DNA of 64,000 nucleotides from Streptomyces sp. AC512_CC834 (GTDB taxonomy: Bacteria; Actinomycetota; Actinomycetes; Streptomycetales; Streptomycetaceae): NCBI RefSeq assembly GCF_019049325.1, contig NZ_JAGMUO010000023.1, forward strand, positions 62,001 through 126,000, written 5' to 3'. The notes under the pieces are model-generated. The model searched no databases. It was not told the DNA's origin and saw nothing but the letters and a program-made list of their open reading frames with translations. How positions within the stretch are numbered: the first letter of the stretch is position 1; the number at the start of each line of letters is the position of its first letter. This document shows, one piece after another, positions 28,225 to 35,537 of this stretch. Made by a program: the position numbers and the translations under genes.

Positions 28225-29199
28225 TCAGGAGTCGTCGGCGCGCAGGGTGATGCGGGACAGGACGGGCACGGCCGCCAGCAGGGCCCAGGTGGTGATGTTG
28301 AACGGCCAGGTGAAGGTGTGGCTGCCGAAGACGTCGAACAGCACCGACAGCGAGGCCGTCAGGGCGGTACTGGCGGCGGCGGCCAGCACCGTGTAGGCGT
28401 GGTTCCACGCGGTGTCGCGCAGCAGGACGACGCCGAAGGCGAGGCTCGTCAGGACCGCGTTGTAGCCGTAGATCCCCTCGCCGATCAGCGCGGCGGGGGC
28501 GCCGAGCGCCCACGCGGTGAGGATCCCGACGACGCTGCCGAGGACGGCGAACAGCCCCACCTTCCACCCGGCCAGGAAGAGGCCGGCCAGCATGATGAGG
28601 CCGACGTACCAGGTCTCGACGAAGAAGATCTGGGAGATGTTCGAGAAGAAGCCCTGCCACAGGTCCGTCCAGCCGACGTCGGGGCTCTTGGGGGTGGCCG
28701 GGGTGACCGCGGACTCGGGGGTTCCGTGCCAGACGCGCTCGAACGAGGGGGCGCCCAGGACCATCACCAGGGAGACGAGGCAGAACGGCCCGGTGAACGC
28801 CTTCAGCCCGAAGGGACGGAGCAGGTTGCCGAGCGCGGCGGTCACCAGCGTGCATGTCACGGCCGCGCTCACGGCCATGACGTAGGTCGAGGGGTGGTGG
28901 CCGAGGTACACCACCATGGCGATGCCGCCCAGTACTCCGCAGTAGGTCATCAGCCCCTGGACCACGGAGTCGTGCGCGACGGCGAGCAGCCGCGCGGTCA
29001 GGGTGGAGACCACCGCGCCGATGGTGGCGAACAGGCCGATCTCCCAGCCCGCCACCCACAGCGCGGCGAGGATGACCAGCGAAGTCCACACGCTCGCCTG
29101 GAAGTCGACCTGGCCCACACCGCGCAGCGCGCCGAGCGCCGTCCCCTGCCATGAACGCGACGGCGGCTCGGCGCCGTGCACGAGTGGCTGAGCGGCCAC
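28225..29199 (-). CDS. Urea transporter (UT family)
   Basis: 324 residues, about ten membrane spans in two pseudo-repeats. The signature lies in NLLRPFGLKAFTGPFCLVSLVMVLG and the repeat in the second half, DVFGSHTFTWPFNITTWALLAAVPVLSR; LFFVETWYVGLIMLAGLFLAG is also typical. A channel for urea uptake. GTG 29199 has AAGGAG 6 nt upstream; the longer frame to 29340 lacks support. First gene of the urease operon, divergent from the fluoride-channel pair over an 83-bp region. Confidence 0.88.
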   Translation of the reverse strand: MAAQPLVHGAEPPSRSWQGTALGALRGVGQVDFQASVWTSLVILAALWVAGWEIGLFATIGAVVSTLTARLLAVAHDSVVQGLMTYCGVLGGIAMVVYLGHHPSTYVMAVSAAVTCTLVTAALGNLLRPFGLKAFTGPFCLVSLVMVLGAPSFERVWHGTPESAVTPATPKSPDVGWTDLWQGFFSNISQIFFVETWYVGLIMLAGLFLAGWKVGLFAVLGSVVGILTAWALGAPAALIGEGIYGYNAVLTSLAFGVVLLRDTAWNHAYTVLAAAASTALTASLSVLFDVFGSHTFTWPFNITTWALLAAVPVLSRITLRADDS

Positions 29200-29282
29200 G
29201 TTGACTCCTTCGCGCGGCTGGCTGCGGAGCTGCCGTCGTCCCACGCGGAGTCGCTTGATCGATCGCCAGCTAAAGTGACGAT

Positions 29283-29804
29283 ATGCACCTAATTGGGGAT
29301 ACGCACCTCCACCGTCACCCGGACCGCGCGGGCGGCCCACCGGGGCCCGTGGTCGCCGCGGTGGCGGTCGGCGGAGCGGTGGGGGCCCTCCTGCGTTACG
29401 GGGCTTCCCGCGTGTGGCGCAACGGCGGCGACGCCGCGCTGCTGTGGCGGACCGGCGAGGCGGCCTTCCCCTGGACGACCCTGCTGATCAACGTCGTCGG
29501 GTGCTTCCTGATGGGAGTGCTCACCGTCGCGCTCAAGGAACGGTTCACCCGTGCTCCCCGGCTGCTGAATCCCCTGCTCGGCACCGGCGTCCTCGGCGGC
29601 TTCACCACGTTCTCCTCCTACACCGACGACACCCGGCGGCTGTTCGAGAACGACCAGCCGGGGGCCGCCGTGGCCAACCTCCTGCTGACGGTGGCGGCAG
29701 CCCTGGCCGCGGTGGTCCTCGGCGTGGTCGTGGCCCGCCTGACCCTGCCCCGGCCCCGGCCCCGGCCTCGGCACACGCGGGCCGTACCGGGCAGTGGTTC
29801 CTGA
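29283..29804 (+). CDS. fluC: Fluoride channel subunit FluC (CrcB), first of a pair
   Basis: 173 residues with four spans. Family motifs are GALLRYGASR, the LINVVGCFLMGVL pore asparagine segment and GVLGGFTTFSSYT with the phenylalanine/serine track. The C terminus is an Arg/Pro-rich tail. It overlaps the second subunit gene by one base (TGATG). Actinobacteria often encode two non-identical halves that form a heterodimeric fluoride exporter. The true N terminus may lie downstream of ATG 29283. No fluoride riboswitch is seen upstream. Confidence 0.88.
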   Translation: MHLIGDTHLHRHPDRAGGPPGPVVAAVAVGGAVGALLRYGASRVWRNGGDAALLWRTGEAAFPWTTLLINVVGCFLMGVLTVALKERFTRAPRLLNPLLGTGVLGGFTTFSSYTDDTRRLFENDQPGAAVANLLLTVAAALAAVVLGVVVARLTLPRPRPRPRHTRAVPGSGS

Positions 29805-30178
29805 TGGGTGAGTGGCTGCTGGTCCTGGCGGGCGGAGCGGTCGGCGCGCCGGCCCGACATCTCATCGGTACGGCGACGCGGGAGCACCTGCGGTCCTCCT
29901 TCCACTGGGGCACGTTCCTCGCCAACATGACCGCGGCGCTGCTCCTGGGCTTCCTCGTCGAGGCGGGCACCGAGGGAGCGCTCGGCGGGTCGGGACAGGC
30001 CCTGTTGTCCACGGGCTTCTGCGGTGCCCTGTCCACCTGGTCGACGTTCGCGAACGAGGTCCACTCCATGGCCGGGGCCCGACAGGTCGCCGGGGCCGCC
30101 GGCTACGCGTTCGTGACGGTCGCCCTCGGTCTCGGTCTGTCCTTCGCGGGCATGGCGGTCGCCCGGGCCCTGTGGTGA
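29804..30178 (+). CDS. fluC: Fluoride channel subunit FluC (CrcB), second of a pair
   Basis: 124 residues, four spans, with GAPARHLIGTATRE, the LANMTAALLLGFLVE pore segment and GFCGALSTWSTFANE in place of the first subunit's TTFSSY track. ATG 29804 shares its first base with the previous stop, so the two are co-translated and probably form an antiparallel heterodimer. Fluoride inhibits urease strongly, which may explain placement beside the urease operon. Confidence 0.88.
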   Translation: MGEWLLVLAGGAVGAPARHLIGTATREHLRSSFHWGTFLANMTAALLLGFLVEAGTEGALGGSGQALLSTGFCGALSTWSTFANEVHSMAGARQVAGAAGYAFVTVALGLGLSFAGMAVARALW

Positions 30179-30236
30179 ACAGGGCCGCCGCCGGCCAACC
30201 GGACGGCGCACGGGCGGCGGGCAGGACTGGCCGGTT

Positions 30237-31310
30237 TCAGTCGACCAGTTCGTTCAGGGCCCCATTTTCCGAGTCGTGCGCTCTCATCGTGAGGTATTTG
30301 TCCCCCGTCATTTCCGCGAACTGCTCAACGGTGATACGGATTTCAAAATCTCCGAAGTTCGGGTCTTTATAGGAAACGATTCCCTTTTTGTAGCCGGTGA
30401 GCAGAAGTGCATGCCTGGTGGATTCCATCGGGTCGGTCCGCTCGGTCCAGTAGACGCCATCAGGCTTCGGCTGACTGGGGTCGGGATAGTCCACGTCCCG
30501 CGGCTTGTACCTCTTCCGAACCGAGAGATAGACCGGCATTTTTTCCCGCAGGTCCTTCAGTTTGTCGGTCGCGGATTTCTTGGAGCTACCGGCCTTGACC
30601 TTCTTCGCGTCCCCTCCGAGTATGGTCTTCATGTCGGACTCCGGCGATTCAATGATCGTCTGGAGCTGGACAGCCCGCCTCAAGGCCTTGCTGAAGACGT
30701 CGACGAGCCCCTCGACCTCCGCAATCTCGACGGCATTCTCTCCGACACCCATGCTGCTGAATTTTATGAATCTGAGACAGTTGGACGTCCCGGTAGCCTG
30801 CGCGAACGCCTCCACATGTTGACGGGAAATGTCCGGCGAGTTCTCGCCGTGCTTTTTCAGTTCCTGGACCATCCGCCCAAGGTTTCCGGCCATTATCCCT
30901 ACAGCTTCAGCCCTGCGGTCCTCGCCTTCGAGTTCTGCTCCCTTCGGGTAGGCATGCATCGCCACCTTCAGGTCCGAGGTTTTCAGGCCGTGCGCCTGAG
31001 CGAGGGCCTCAAGGACGAAGAGCCAGCACGATGGCCCCTGCTGCGCGTACAGCCTCGTTTTCCGCGTTTCCACCTTCTTCCGCTGCACGGCGGATTGCTT
31101 GTTGTCCAGGTGGCCGCAGCCGGGCTTGTGTTCGCGCTGCGCCCAGGGATGTCCGGCCTGGCGGAGCATGTGCACCACGGCACCGTTCCCGGCCTCCGCC
31201 TGGAAAGGGAGTGCACGCTGGGCGGGACGTACCGGTCCGGACAAGGGTGTGCGGGAGGGGGCCCGCTTCCTGTCGGTGGCAGTGGCTGCGGCCTCTTTGT
31301 GATCGTGCAC
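30237..31310 (-). CDS. Candidate secreted or injected cysteine-protease effector
   Basis: 357 residues. The C-terminal domain has a papain-like/C39-like catalytic pattern: Cys95 in QQGPSCWLFVLEALAQ, His300 in ESTRHALLLTGY and Asp316/Asn318 in SYKDPNFGD. The N-terminal segment (residues 38-68), with AGNGAVVHMLRQAGHPWAQ followed by PGCGH, resembles leaders I associate from memory with Streptomyces polymorphic-toxin and contractile-injection cargo proteins. There is no Sec signal peptide. The gene is less GC-rich than its neighbours (AAA, TTT and ATT codons), suggesting transfer. No obvious immunity gene. Start GTG 31310, moderate support. Confidence 0.6.
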   Translation of the reverse strand: MHDHKEAAATATDRKRAPSRTPLSGPVRPAQRALPFQAEAGNGAVVHMLRQAGHPWAQREHKPGCGHLDNKQSAVQRKKVETRKTRLYAQQGPSCWLFVLEALAQAHGLKTSDLKVAMHAYPKGAELEGEDRRAEAVGIMAGNLGRMVQELKKHGENSPDISRQHVEAFAQATGTSNCLRFIKFSSMGVGENAVEIAEVEGLVDVFSKALRRAVQLQTIIESPESDMKTILGGDAKKVKAGSSKKSATDKLKDLREKMPVYLSVRKRYKPRDVDYPDPSQPKPDGVYWTERTDPMESTRHALLLTGYKKGIVSYKDPNFGDFEIRITVEQFAEMTGDKYLTMRAHDSENGALNELVD

Positions 31311-31439
31311 GTGGGTCTCTCTCTCGCGGGCAGTCGTCTCTCTGTACCGGGCCGGAGGCTGGTGAGGAAGGTGTGGGTGGGCAATGGGCCATGACCGCCG
31401 GGGCAGAGCAGCCGCAGCACAGTCCTCGCCGGCGGGGCA

Positions 31440-31760
31440 GGGCTACGGTCGGTGACCCCGACCTGCGACAGGGGGTGGTCTTTCGGCACGCCCTTCACGA
31501 GGAACGCGTCGGCCTCCGTGTCGAGGATGGAAGCCACCTCGCTGGTCCGTCCGTCCTCGGCGGTGCGGGAGGAGTGGATCTTGCCGGTGTAGTGCCACAC
31601 GGCTTGATGGACGGAGTAGGGCAGGTCGGCGAAAGCGACACAGGTGTGAGCCACGAGCACGAATTCCTCAAGGTGAGAGGCGGTCAGAAAGACGTCGCCG
31701 CCCTGGCCGAAGCGCAGGGCGACGACAACCGGGCCGCGCGCTCTGGGTGACCTGGTGGTG
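31440..31760 (-). pseudogene. Fragment of a kinase-like (aminoglycoside phosphotransferase-type) gene
   Basis: The minus frame reads VVVALRFGQGGDVFLTA, then a stretch including LPYSVHQAVWHYTGKIHSS, and TSEVASILDTEADAFLVKG. This resembles the N-terminal lobe (glycine-rich loop and VKG lysine) of phosphotransferase-family proteins common in Streptomyces. No good start codon precedes it, and similarity to any kinase stops after about 100 residues; the HGD/catalytic half is missing. Interpreted as a truncated remnant beside the effector gene. The 86 bp between it and the GNAT stop hold nothing recognisable. Confidence 0.4.
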
Positions 31761-31846
31761 ATGCTGCCCGTCCTGGCCTGGACGCCGGAACGGGAGTTCG
31801 GAAGAAGGGGGACGGGGAAGGGTGGAGGTCGGCGGACTGCTGCGGG

Positions 31847-32713
31847 TCAGGCCTCCCTCTGGTTGACGAACCCCAGAGAGGCAAGCCCCTCCGCTGCACA
31901 CAGCCGGTCGGCCGCGCCTCCTACCTCGGTCTGCAGGAGCTGGTAGGCGGCGCCGTGCTGGTGGCCCCAGCGCATCGCCGCGCGCCACAGGTCGCGCCCG
32001 TAGCCGCGCCCGCGGAACTCTGGGCGCACGCCGAAGTACTGGGGCAGCAGCCTCGGTTTCCCGGCCGCGTCGGGCATCGTCTCCATCGGGCCGATGGCGC
32101 CCGCGACACAGCCGTTCGCGAGGACGGTGAGTACGGGGCCGACGGTCCCGGCCCGCAGTTGGTCGTACAGGAAGGTGAACCCGTGCTCGGCCATCAGGTC
32201 GGCGAACACGGCGAAGGGGCCCGGATCCGGGAGCTGCTTGTACTCCAGCACCTGCCCGCGCGGAGACTCCCCGGGACCATTGGTGAAGTCCTTGAGCTGG
32301 ACACGGACACCCCGCGTGTACGCCTCGGGCTGGCCGGCGTCCAGGAACCACACCACCCGGGTCTGGGCGGCTCCGTGTGCCGGAGCAAGCTTGCGGGCCA
32401 GGTCCGCGCCGGCCGACAGACTGTCGGGGGCGCAGCCGTAGACGTACACCTTCACCGTGCCGGAGCCGCGTTCCACGAGCGTAGGGATCAGCGTCTGTCG
32501 CTGCCCGTGCTCGACGGCGTCGACGAGGACGTGTTCGGTCTTGCGGTCAGCCCATCGGCTGTCCTTGTCGTGCGGAAGGAAGGTGCCGGTACCGGCGTGC
32601 ATCACGACTGCCTCGAAGAGATCGGGGATCGGGTCGTCCGGGTGGACGGGGCCGAGAGTCGGCACGTACGGCACGGGCATCACGGGCTCCATCCAGTCCC
32701 AGTGAAAGCGCAT
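31847..32713 (-). CDS. GNAT-family acetyltransferase next to a radical SAM/peptide pair
   Basis: 288 residues. The C-terminal GNAT domain (about 150-285) contains LTVLANGCVAGAIGPMETMP and the acetyl-CoA loop PEFRGRGYGRDLWRAAMRWG. The N-terminal 145 residues are distinct (EHVLVDAVEHGQRQTLIPTLVERG, VYVYGCAPDSLS) and may bind the substrate. It lies 89 bp downstream of the small peptide gene on the same strand, behind a hairpin. Probably a tailoring or self-protection acetyltransferase for the peptide product. Start ATG 32713 is provisional; ATG 32689 and 32677 are possible. Confidence 0.75.
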   Translation of the reverse strand: MRFHWDWMEPVMPVPYVPTLGPVHPDDPIPDLFEAVVMHAGTGTFLPHDKDSRWADRKTEHVLVDAVEHGQRQTLIPTLVERGSGTVKVYVYGCAPDSLSAGADLARKLAPAHGAAQTRVVWFLDAGQPEAYTRGVRVQLKDFTNGPGESPRGQVLEYKQLPDPGPFAVFADLMAEHGFTFLYDQLRAGTVGPVLTVLANGCVAGAIGPMETMPDAAGKPRLLPQYFGVRPEFRGRGYGRDLWRAAMRWGHQHGAAYQLLQTEVGGAADRLCAAEGLASLGFVNQREA

Positions 32714-32744
32714 GCCCGCACGCTACTCACGTGCCGCACGTGGT

Positions 32745-32776
32745 GCAGGCCCCGGCGAGTTGTCGTCGGGGCCTGC
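32745..32776 (-). terminator. Hairpin between peptide gene and GNAT gene
   Basis: 14-bp stem GCAGGCCCCGGCGA-gttg-TCGTCGGGGCCTGC with one G-T wobble. Located 26 bp after the peptide stop. It may be a partial terminator that raises peptide mRNA over the downstream GNAT gene, a common layout in ribosomal-peptide loci. Confidence 0.6.
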
Positions 32777-32802
32777 TCGTTCATGACCGGATCAGGTACC
32801 GG

Positions 32803-33006
32803 TTAGAACGGGACGTCGTCGCCTGCGGAGCACGAGCACTTCGCGCTCTCCATGGCGGTGTCCATGTCGGTGAGGACGGTGATCTCGGTGACGGCCGGGA
32901 CGGGCGCGAGGACCGGCCGCGTCAGGTAGGGCAGGCCCCCGGGGGCGACGGGGCCGCCGTCCGGGAGCGGGCGCCTCGGAGAGATCTCGACGGCTACTGC
33001 GGTCAT
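32803..33006 (-). CDS. Putative RiPP precursor peptide ending CSCSAGDDVPF
   Basis: 67 residues. A Pro/Val-rich leader (1-46) is followed by a short acidic segment TDMDTAMES and a C-terminal candidate core K-CSCSAGDDVPF with Cys57 and Cys59. ATG 33006 follows the radical SAM stop by two bases (TGA-CC-ATG). The size, the abrupt Cys-rich C terminus and the direct adjacency to a radical SAM enzyme fit a ribosomally made, post-translationally modified peptide. The alternative is a small regulatory or metal-binding protein. I do not recognise the class. Confidence 0.65.
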   Translation of the reverse strand: MTAVAVEISPRRPLPDGGPVAPGGLPYLTRPVLAPVPAVTEITVLTDMDTAMESAKCSCSAGDDVPF

Positions 33007-33008
33007 GG

Positions 33009-34124
33009 TCAACCTGCTTCCTGTCGGTGCTGGCAGTAACTTGCGAGTGGTGCCTTCGCCTCCTGGTAGTGCTTGGCCAGGGGCCTGCACACGGTGCAGG
33101 AACCGGAAAGCGTGCAGCCTGAGCAGCCGCCGGTGCGAAGCATGAGGCGATCGGCGATCGAGGTCAGCCGGGCCAGGCCCTGGATCCCCTCTCGGGGAAG
33201 GCTGATCTGGTCGTCCCTGCCGATCTTGCAAATGGACACCTGCCCGTGCGGGTCGGTGTGGAAGAACGTCACGCCCGCGTTGCAGCCCTCGAACCGCTTC
33301 CGGGTCTTGAGGTGCTGGGCGGACTGTGCCGTCAGGACTTCCCCGCCGCCGTAGATGGTGGGGGTGACGTTGGTGAAGACGTTGTGTTCCAGGCCCCACG
33401 TGTTGCACAGGTCGACCATCGCCTGCTCCTCGTGGGCGCTGTCCTCCGTGACCACGACACTCATGCGCAAGGGCAGACGGGCATGCCGGGCCGCGTTCAT
33501 GCCCTGCACGAACTGGTCCCAGGCGCCGGGACGCTGTGTAAGCCCGTCGTAGCTGGCCTTTGCCGCCCCGTACATCGAGACGGTGACGCGGTAGGGCGGG
33601 CACTCACGGAAGAGGTCCAGGAGGTTGCGCCTCCACAGCAGGGACCCGTTGGTCGAGACCGTGATCATCATGCCGAGCTCGAACGCGTACCGGTACGCGC
33701 GCATGAAATCCCGGTCGATCGTCGGTTCCCCACCGGTGATCTGAAGCCACAGCACGCCGGCCTCGGCCATGACGTCCAGGCAGCGCCGCTTGTCCTCCCA
33801 CGGCATCCCCGCCTGCATCTTGAGTCCCAGGTAGCAGTGCTTGCAGTCAAAGTTGCAGCCGAGGTTGATCTCCCAGCTCGCCTTGCCGTAGCTCCAGGAC
33901 GACGGCTGACGGACGAGCAGGAAGTCACCGGCGGGACGGCCGGTCAGGTCCAGGTCGGGCCACTGCCCGGCGACGGAATCCAGCAGCCAGGACGAGGCCG
34001 GCGCCTCGGCGTCGAGGGCGCGCAGCTCCTCGTAACGGGCCTCAGGCAGGAGCGCGCCACTACGGCTCCCCGGTCGGACAAGGACGTGTTGCTCCAGGAA
34101 CGGGCTGGCGATCAGGGCATGCAT
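33009..34124 (-). CDS. Radical SAM enzyme with SPASM-like C-terminal cysteines
   Basis: 371 residues. N-terminal about 75 residues could hold a peptide-recognition element. The radical SAM CxxxCxxC is Cys90/94/97 in INLGCNFDCKHCYLG, followed by the GGEPTIDRDFM motif. C-terminal cysteines suit auxiliary Fe-S clusters: GCNAGVTFF, VSICKIG, GGCSGCTLSGSCTVC and YCQH. SPASM-type enzymes build thioether or carbon-carbon links in peptides. GGAG lies 5 nt before ATG 34124. It is the first gene of the rSAM-peptide-GNAT unit, isolated upstream by a strong terminator. Confidence 0.85.
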   Translation of the reverse strand: MHALIASPFLEQHVLVRPGSRSGALLPEARYEELRALDAEAPASSWLLDSVAGQWPDLDLTGRPAGDFLLVRQPSSWSYGKASWEINLGCNFDCKHCYLGLKMQAGMPWEDKRRCLDVMAEAGVLWLQITGGEPTIDRDFMRAYRYAFELGMMITVSTNGSLLWRRNLLDLFRECPPYRVTVSMYGAAKASYDGLTQRPGAWDQFVQGMNAARHARLPLRMSVVVTEDSAHEEQAMVDLCNTWGLEHNVFTNVTPTIYGGGEVLTAQSAQHLKTRKRFEGCNAGVTFFHTDPHGQVSICKIGRDDQISLPREGIQGLARLTSIADRLMLRTGGCSGCTLSGSCTVCRPLAKHYQEAKAPLASYCQHRQEAG

Positions 34125-34219
34125 GCGGGCTCCAAGAAGGGTCGGCCGCTCTCGGTCGGATGAATTGCTGGTGCCTCCCCTGGCCGTCAGCCCGTGCTGG
34201 CAGTCAGGGGTGTATTCGC

Positions 34220-34262
34220 GGCGCCGACTGCCGAACTCCCCAAGAGGTGAGCAGTCGGCGCC
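34220..34262 (-). terminator. Strong hairpin terminator
   Basis: Perfect 12-bp stem GGCGCCGACTGC / GCAGTCGGCGCC with a 19-nt loop. A second GC palindrome CCCGCCCCGGCCGGGGCGG lies at 34267-34285. It separates the regulatory operon from the radical SAM unit, whose promoter must lie in 34125-34219. Confidence 0.75.
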
Positions 34263-34287
34263 GCTCCCGCCCCGGCCGGGGCGGCGG

Positions 34288-34371
34288 TCAGAGGCTGGCG
34301 GCGAGCACCAGCGCGGCCAGGAGCGCCGCGCACGACACGGTGCAGACCACCGCCTGGACGCGAGTAGTCAC
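34288..34371 (-). CDS. 27-residue single-span membrane peptide
   Basis: GTG 34371 overlaps the stop of the preceding gene as GTGA, with AGGAGAGGG upstream. The peptide reads MTTRVQAVVCTVSC followed by AALLAALVLAASL, one hydrophobic helix with two cysteines. The size is right for a small membrane regulator or toxin-like peptide. The reading frame is otherwise open only as a shadow, so the call rests on coupling, ribosome binding site and hydrophobicity. Confidence 0.45.
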   Translation of the reverse strand: MTTRVQAVVCTVSCAALLAALVLAASL

Positions 34372-34949
34372 AGAGGCCCTCTCCTGACCACGCGGAGGTG
34401 GCGGCCGGGACCGCCGCGCGCGATCTCTCGCCAGCAGGTCAGGCAGGCGTGTACCTCCCAGCCGGGCCCCGCGTCGCCAAGGTGGCGTGCGGGCAGGCGG
34501 CCCTCCCGGGTCGGCGCCCCGCACGAAACGCACACCCGTATCGCCGTCGCCTCGGCGAGGGGACCAAGCACCCATTCCAGCCCCATGCGCAGCAGCCGTG
34601 CGTCCGTGTCCCACCGTCGGGTCGTCGGCACGCGCAGCCATCGCATCCCGCACCGGTAGCCGTCCAGGCCGCACACGAGGACTTCCGCCCCATCGCCGTG
34701 CACCTGCACCCCAGCCACGGTGACGTCCGGCCAGGCGTCCGCCCCGCTGGGCGGGATGGCCCACAGCAGGTGGCCGACGGCTGTGTCCTCCAGGACGGGC
34801 CCGGACCGGTCCGCCAGCACGTCCAGCACCAGGCGGCCCCAGGCGGCGGGCACGGTGACGGCGTTCCAGGTGCCGTCGACCGGGACCAGGGCCAGGCACG
34901 CGTCCTCGCGCGGCAGGTACGGCGGCCGCAGGACAGCGGCGGTCCTCAC
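34368..34949 (-). CDS. Hypothetical protein with CxxC zinc-finger-like C terminus
   Basis: 193 residues. The C-terminal part has IRVCVSCGAPTREG and VHACLTCWREIARG, four cysteines in two CxxC pairs suggesting a zinc ribbon. The N-terminal part is mixed alpha/beta (AWGRLVLDVLADRSGPV, MRWLRVPTTRRWDTDARLLRMGLEWVLG). GTG 34949 overlaps the ATPase stop (GTGA) with GGAGG 10 nt upstream. Proteins of this kind accompany small ATPases and Xre-type regulators in Streptomyces. Function unknown. Confidence 0.7.
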   Translation of the reverse strand: MRTAAVLRPPYLPREDACLALVPVDGTWNAVTVPAAWGRLVLDVLADRSGPVLEDTAVGHLLWAIPPSGADAWPDVTVAGVQVHGDGAEVLVCGLDGYRCGMRWLRVPTTRRWDTDARLLRMGLEWVLGPLAEATAIRVCVSCGAPTREGRLPARHLGDAGPGWEVHACLTCWREIARGGPGRHLRVVRRGPL

Positions 34950-35404
34950 GGCGCGGTCACCTCCGCCCATACCTGTTTGCCCCAGGGCAACGGGATGACG
35001 CCCCAGTTACTGGACAGCGCATCGACCAGGCGCAGCCCGCGGCCGCTTTCGTCCATCAGGTCCCCGATCTGGAGCTTCGGCAGGTCCCTGCTCGTGTCGG
35101 TGATGGCCACACGCACCCGGTAGCGGGCCGTGCGGGTCACGGCCATCCGTACGACCAAGCCCCTGGCGTGGCGGGCGGCGTTACTCGCCAGCTCCGACGC
35201 CACCACCTTCAGGTCATCCCCCAGGTGCTGAAGGCTCCACACGGCCAGCGCCATATCCACCATCTCCCGGGCGTCCTCGGCGGCCTGGTCGTCCCTCTGC
35301 AGAACGCCTGTGTAGGCCGGATCACCGGTCGCGGAAGCGACCGGACGCCAGGTCGGCCGTAGCCGTTCCCCCGCCTCGGTCTCGTGGGTGGTGGTGCTCG
35401 CCAT
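34946..35404 (-). CDS. RsbW-like ATP-binding protein (GHKL fold)
   Basis: 152 residues. HATPase_c core with N box ELASNAARHA (71-80) and G2 ESGRGLRLVD (119-128); the G1 aspartate motif is degenerate (ITDTSRD, 101-107). Proteins like this are paired with Xre-family regulators throughout Streptomyces genomes and influence development. It diverges from the TTA-containing regulator and heads a three-gene coupled operon. ATG 35404 is preferred over 35428. It is distinct from the anti-sigma factor at the left of the window. Confidence 0.8.
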   Translation of the reverse strand: MASTTTHETEAGERLRPTWRPVASATGDPAYTGVLQRDDQAAEDAREMVDMALAVWSLQHLGDDLKVVASELASNAARHARGLVVRMAVTRTARYRVRVAITDTSRDLPKLQIGDLMDESGRGLRLVDALSSNWGVIPLPWGKQVWAEVTAP

Positions 35405-35442
35405 GCTGACGCCCCCAAGCGGCTTCACGCGGTTTGCTCGTA

Positions 35443-35491
35443 CGGTGAGTACAACGAGGAATACGCTGAGTGCACTAGGACCGGTGAGCGC
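35443..35491. promoter_or_regulatory. Three direct repeats in the divergent control region
   Basis: CGGTGAGTAC (35443), CGCTGAGTGC (35464) and CGGTGAGCGC (35482) fit the consensus CGSTGAGYRC with spacings of 21 and 18 bp, about two helical turns. They lie between the ATPase and Xre genes, a natural site for binding by the Xre regulator. Confidence 0.45.
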
Positions 35492-35537
35492 CGATGCGCT
35501 TACCGTGTTTAACGCCCTGCTTGGGAGGGTGGGTGAG

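Noticed and set aside
29200..29282. Fluoride riboswitch or NikR/Nur nickel box upstream of the fluC/urease genes
   Set aside because: Neither the conserved fluoride aptamer blocks nor a recognisable nickel-regulator dyad can be found in the 83-bp region.
20802..31500. Duplicate of the tRNA-Leu 3' end as a left attachment site of the island
   Set aside because: No second copy of GGAGCCGGACTTGAACCGG-like sequence was seen by eye; the left boundary therefore stays uncertain.
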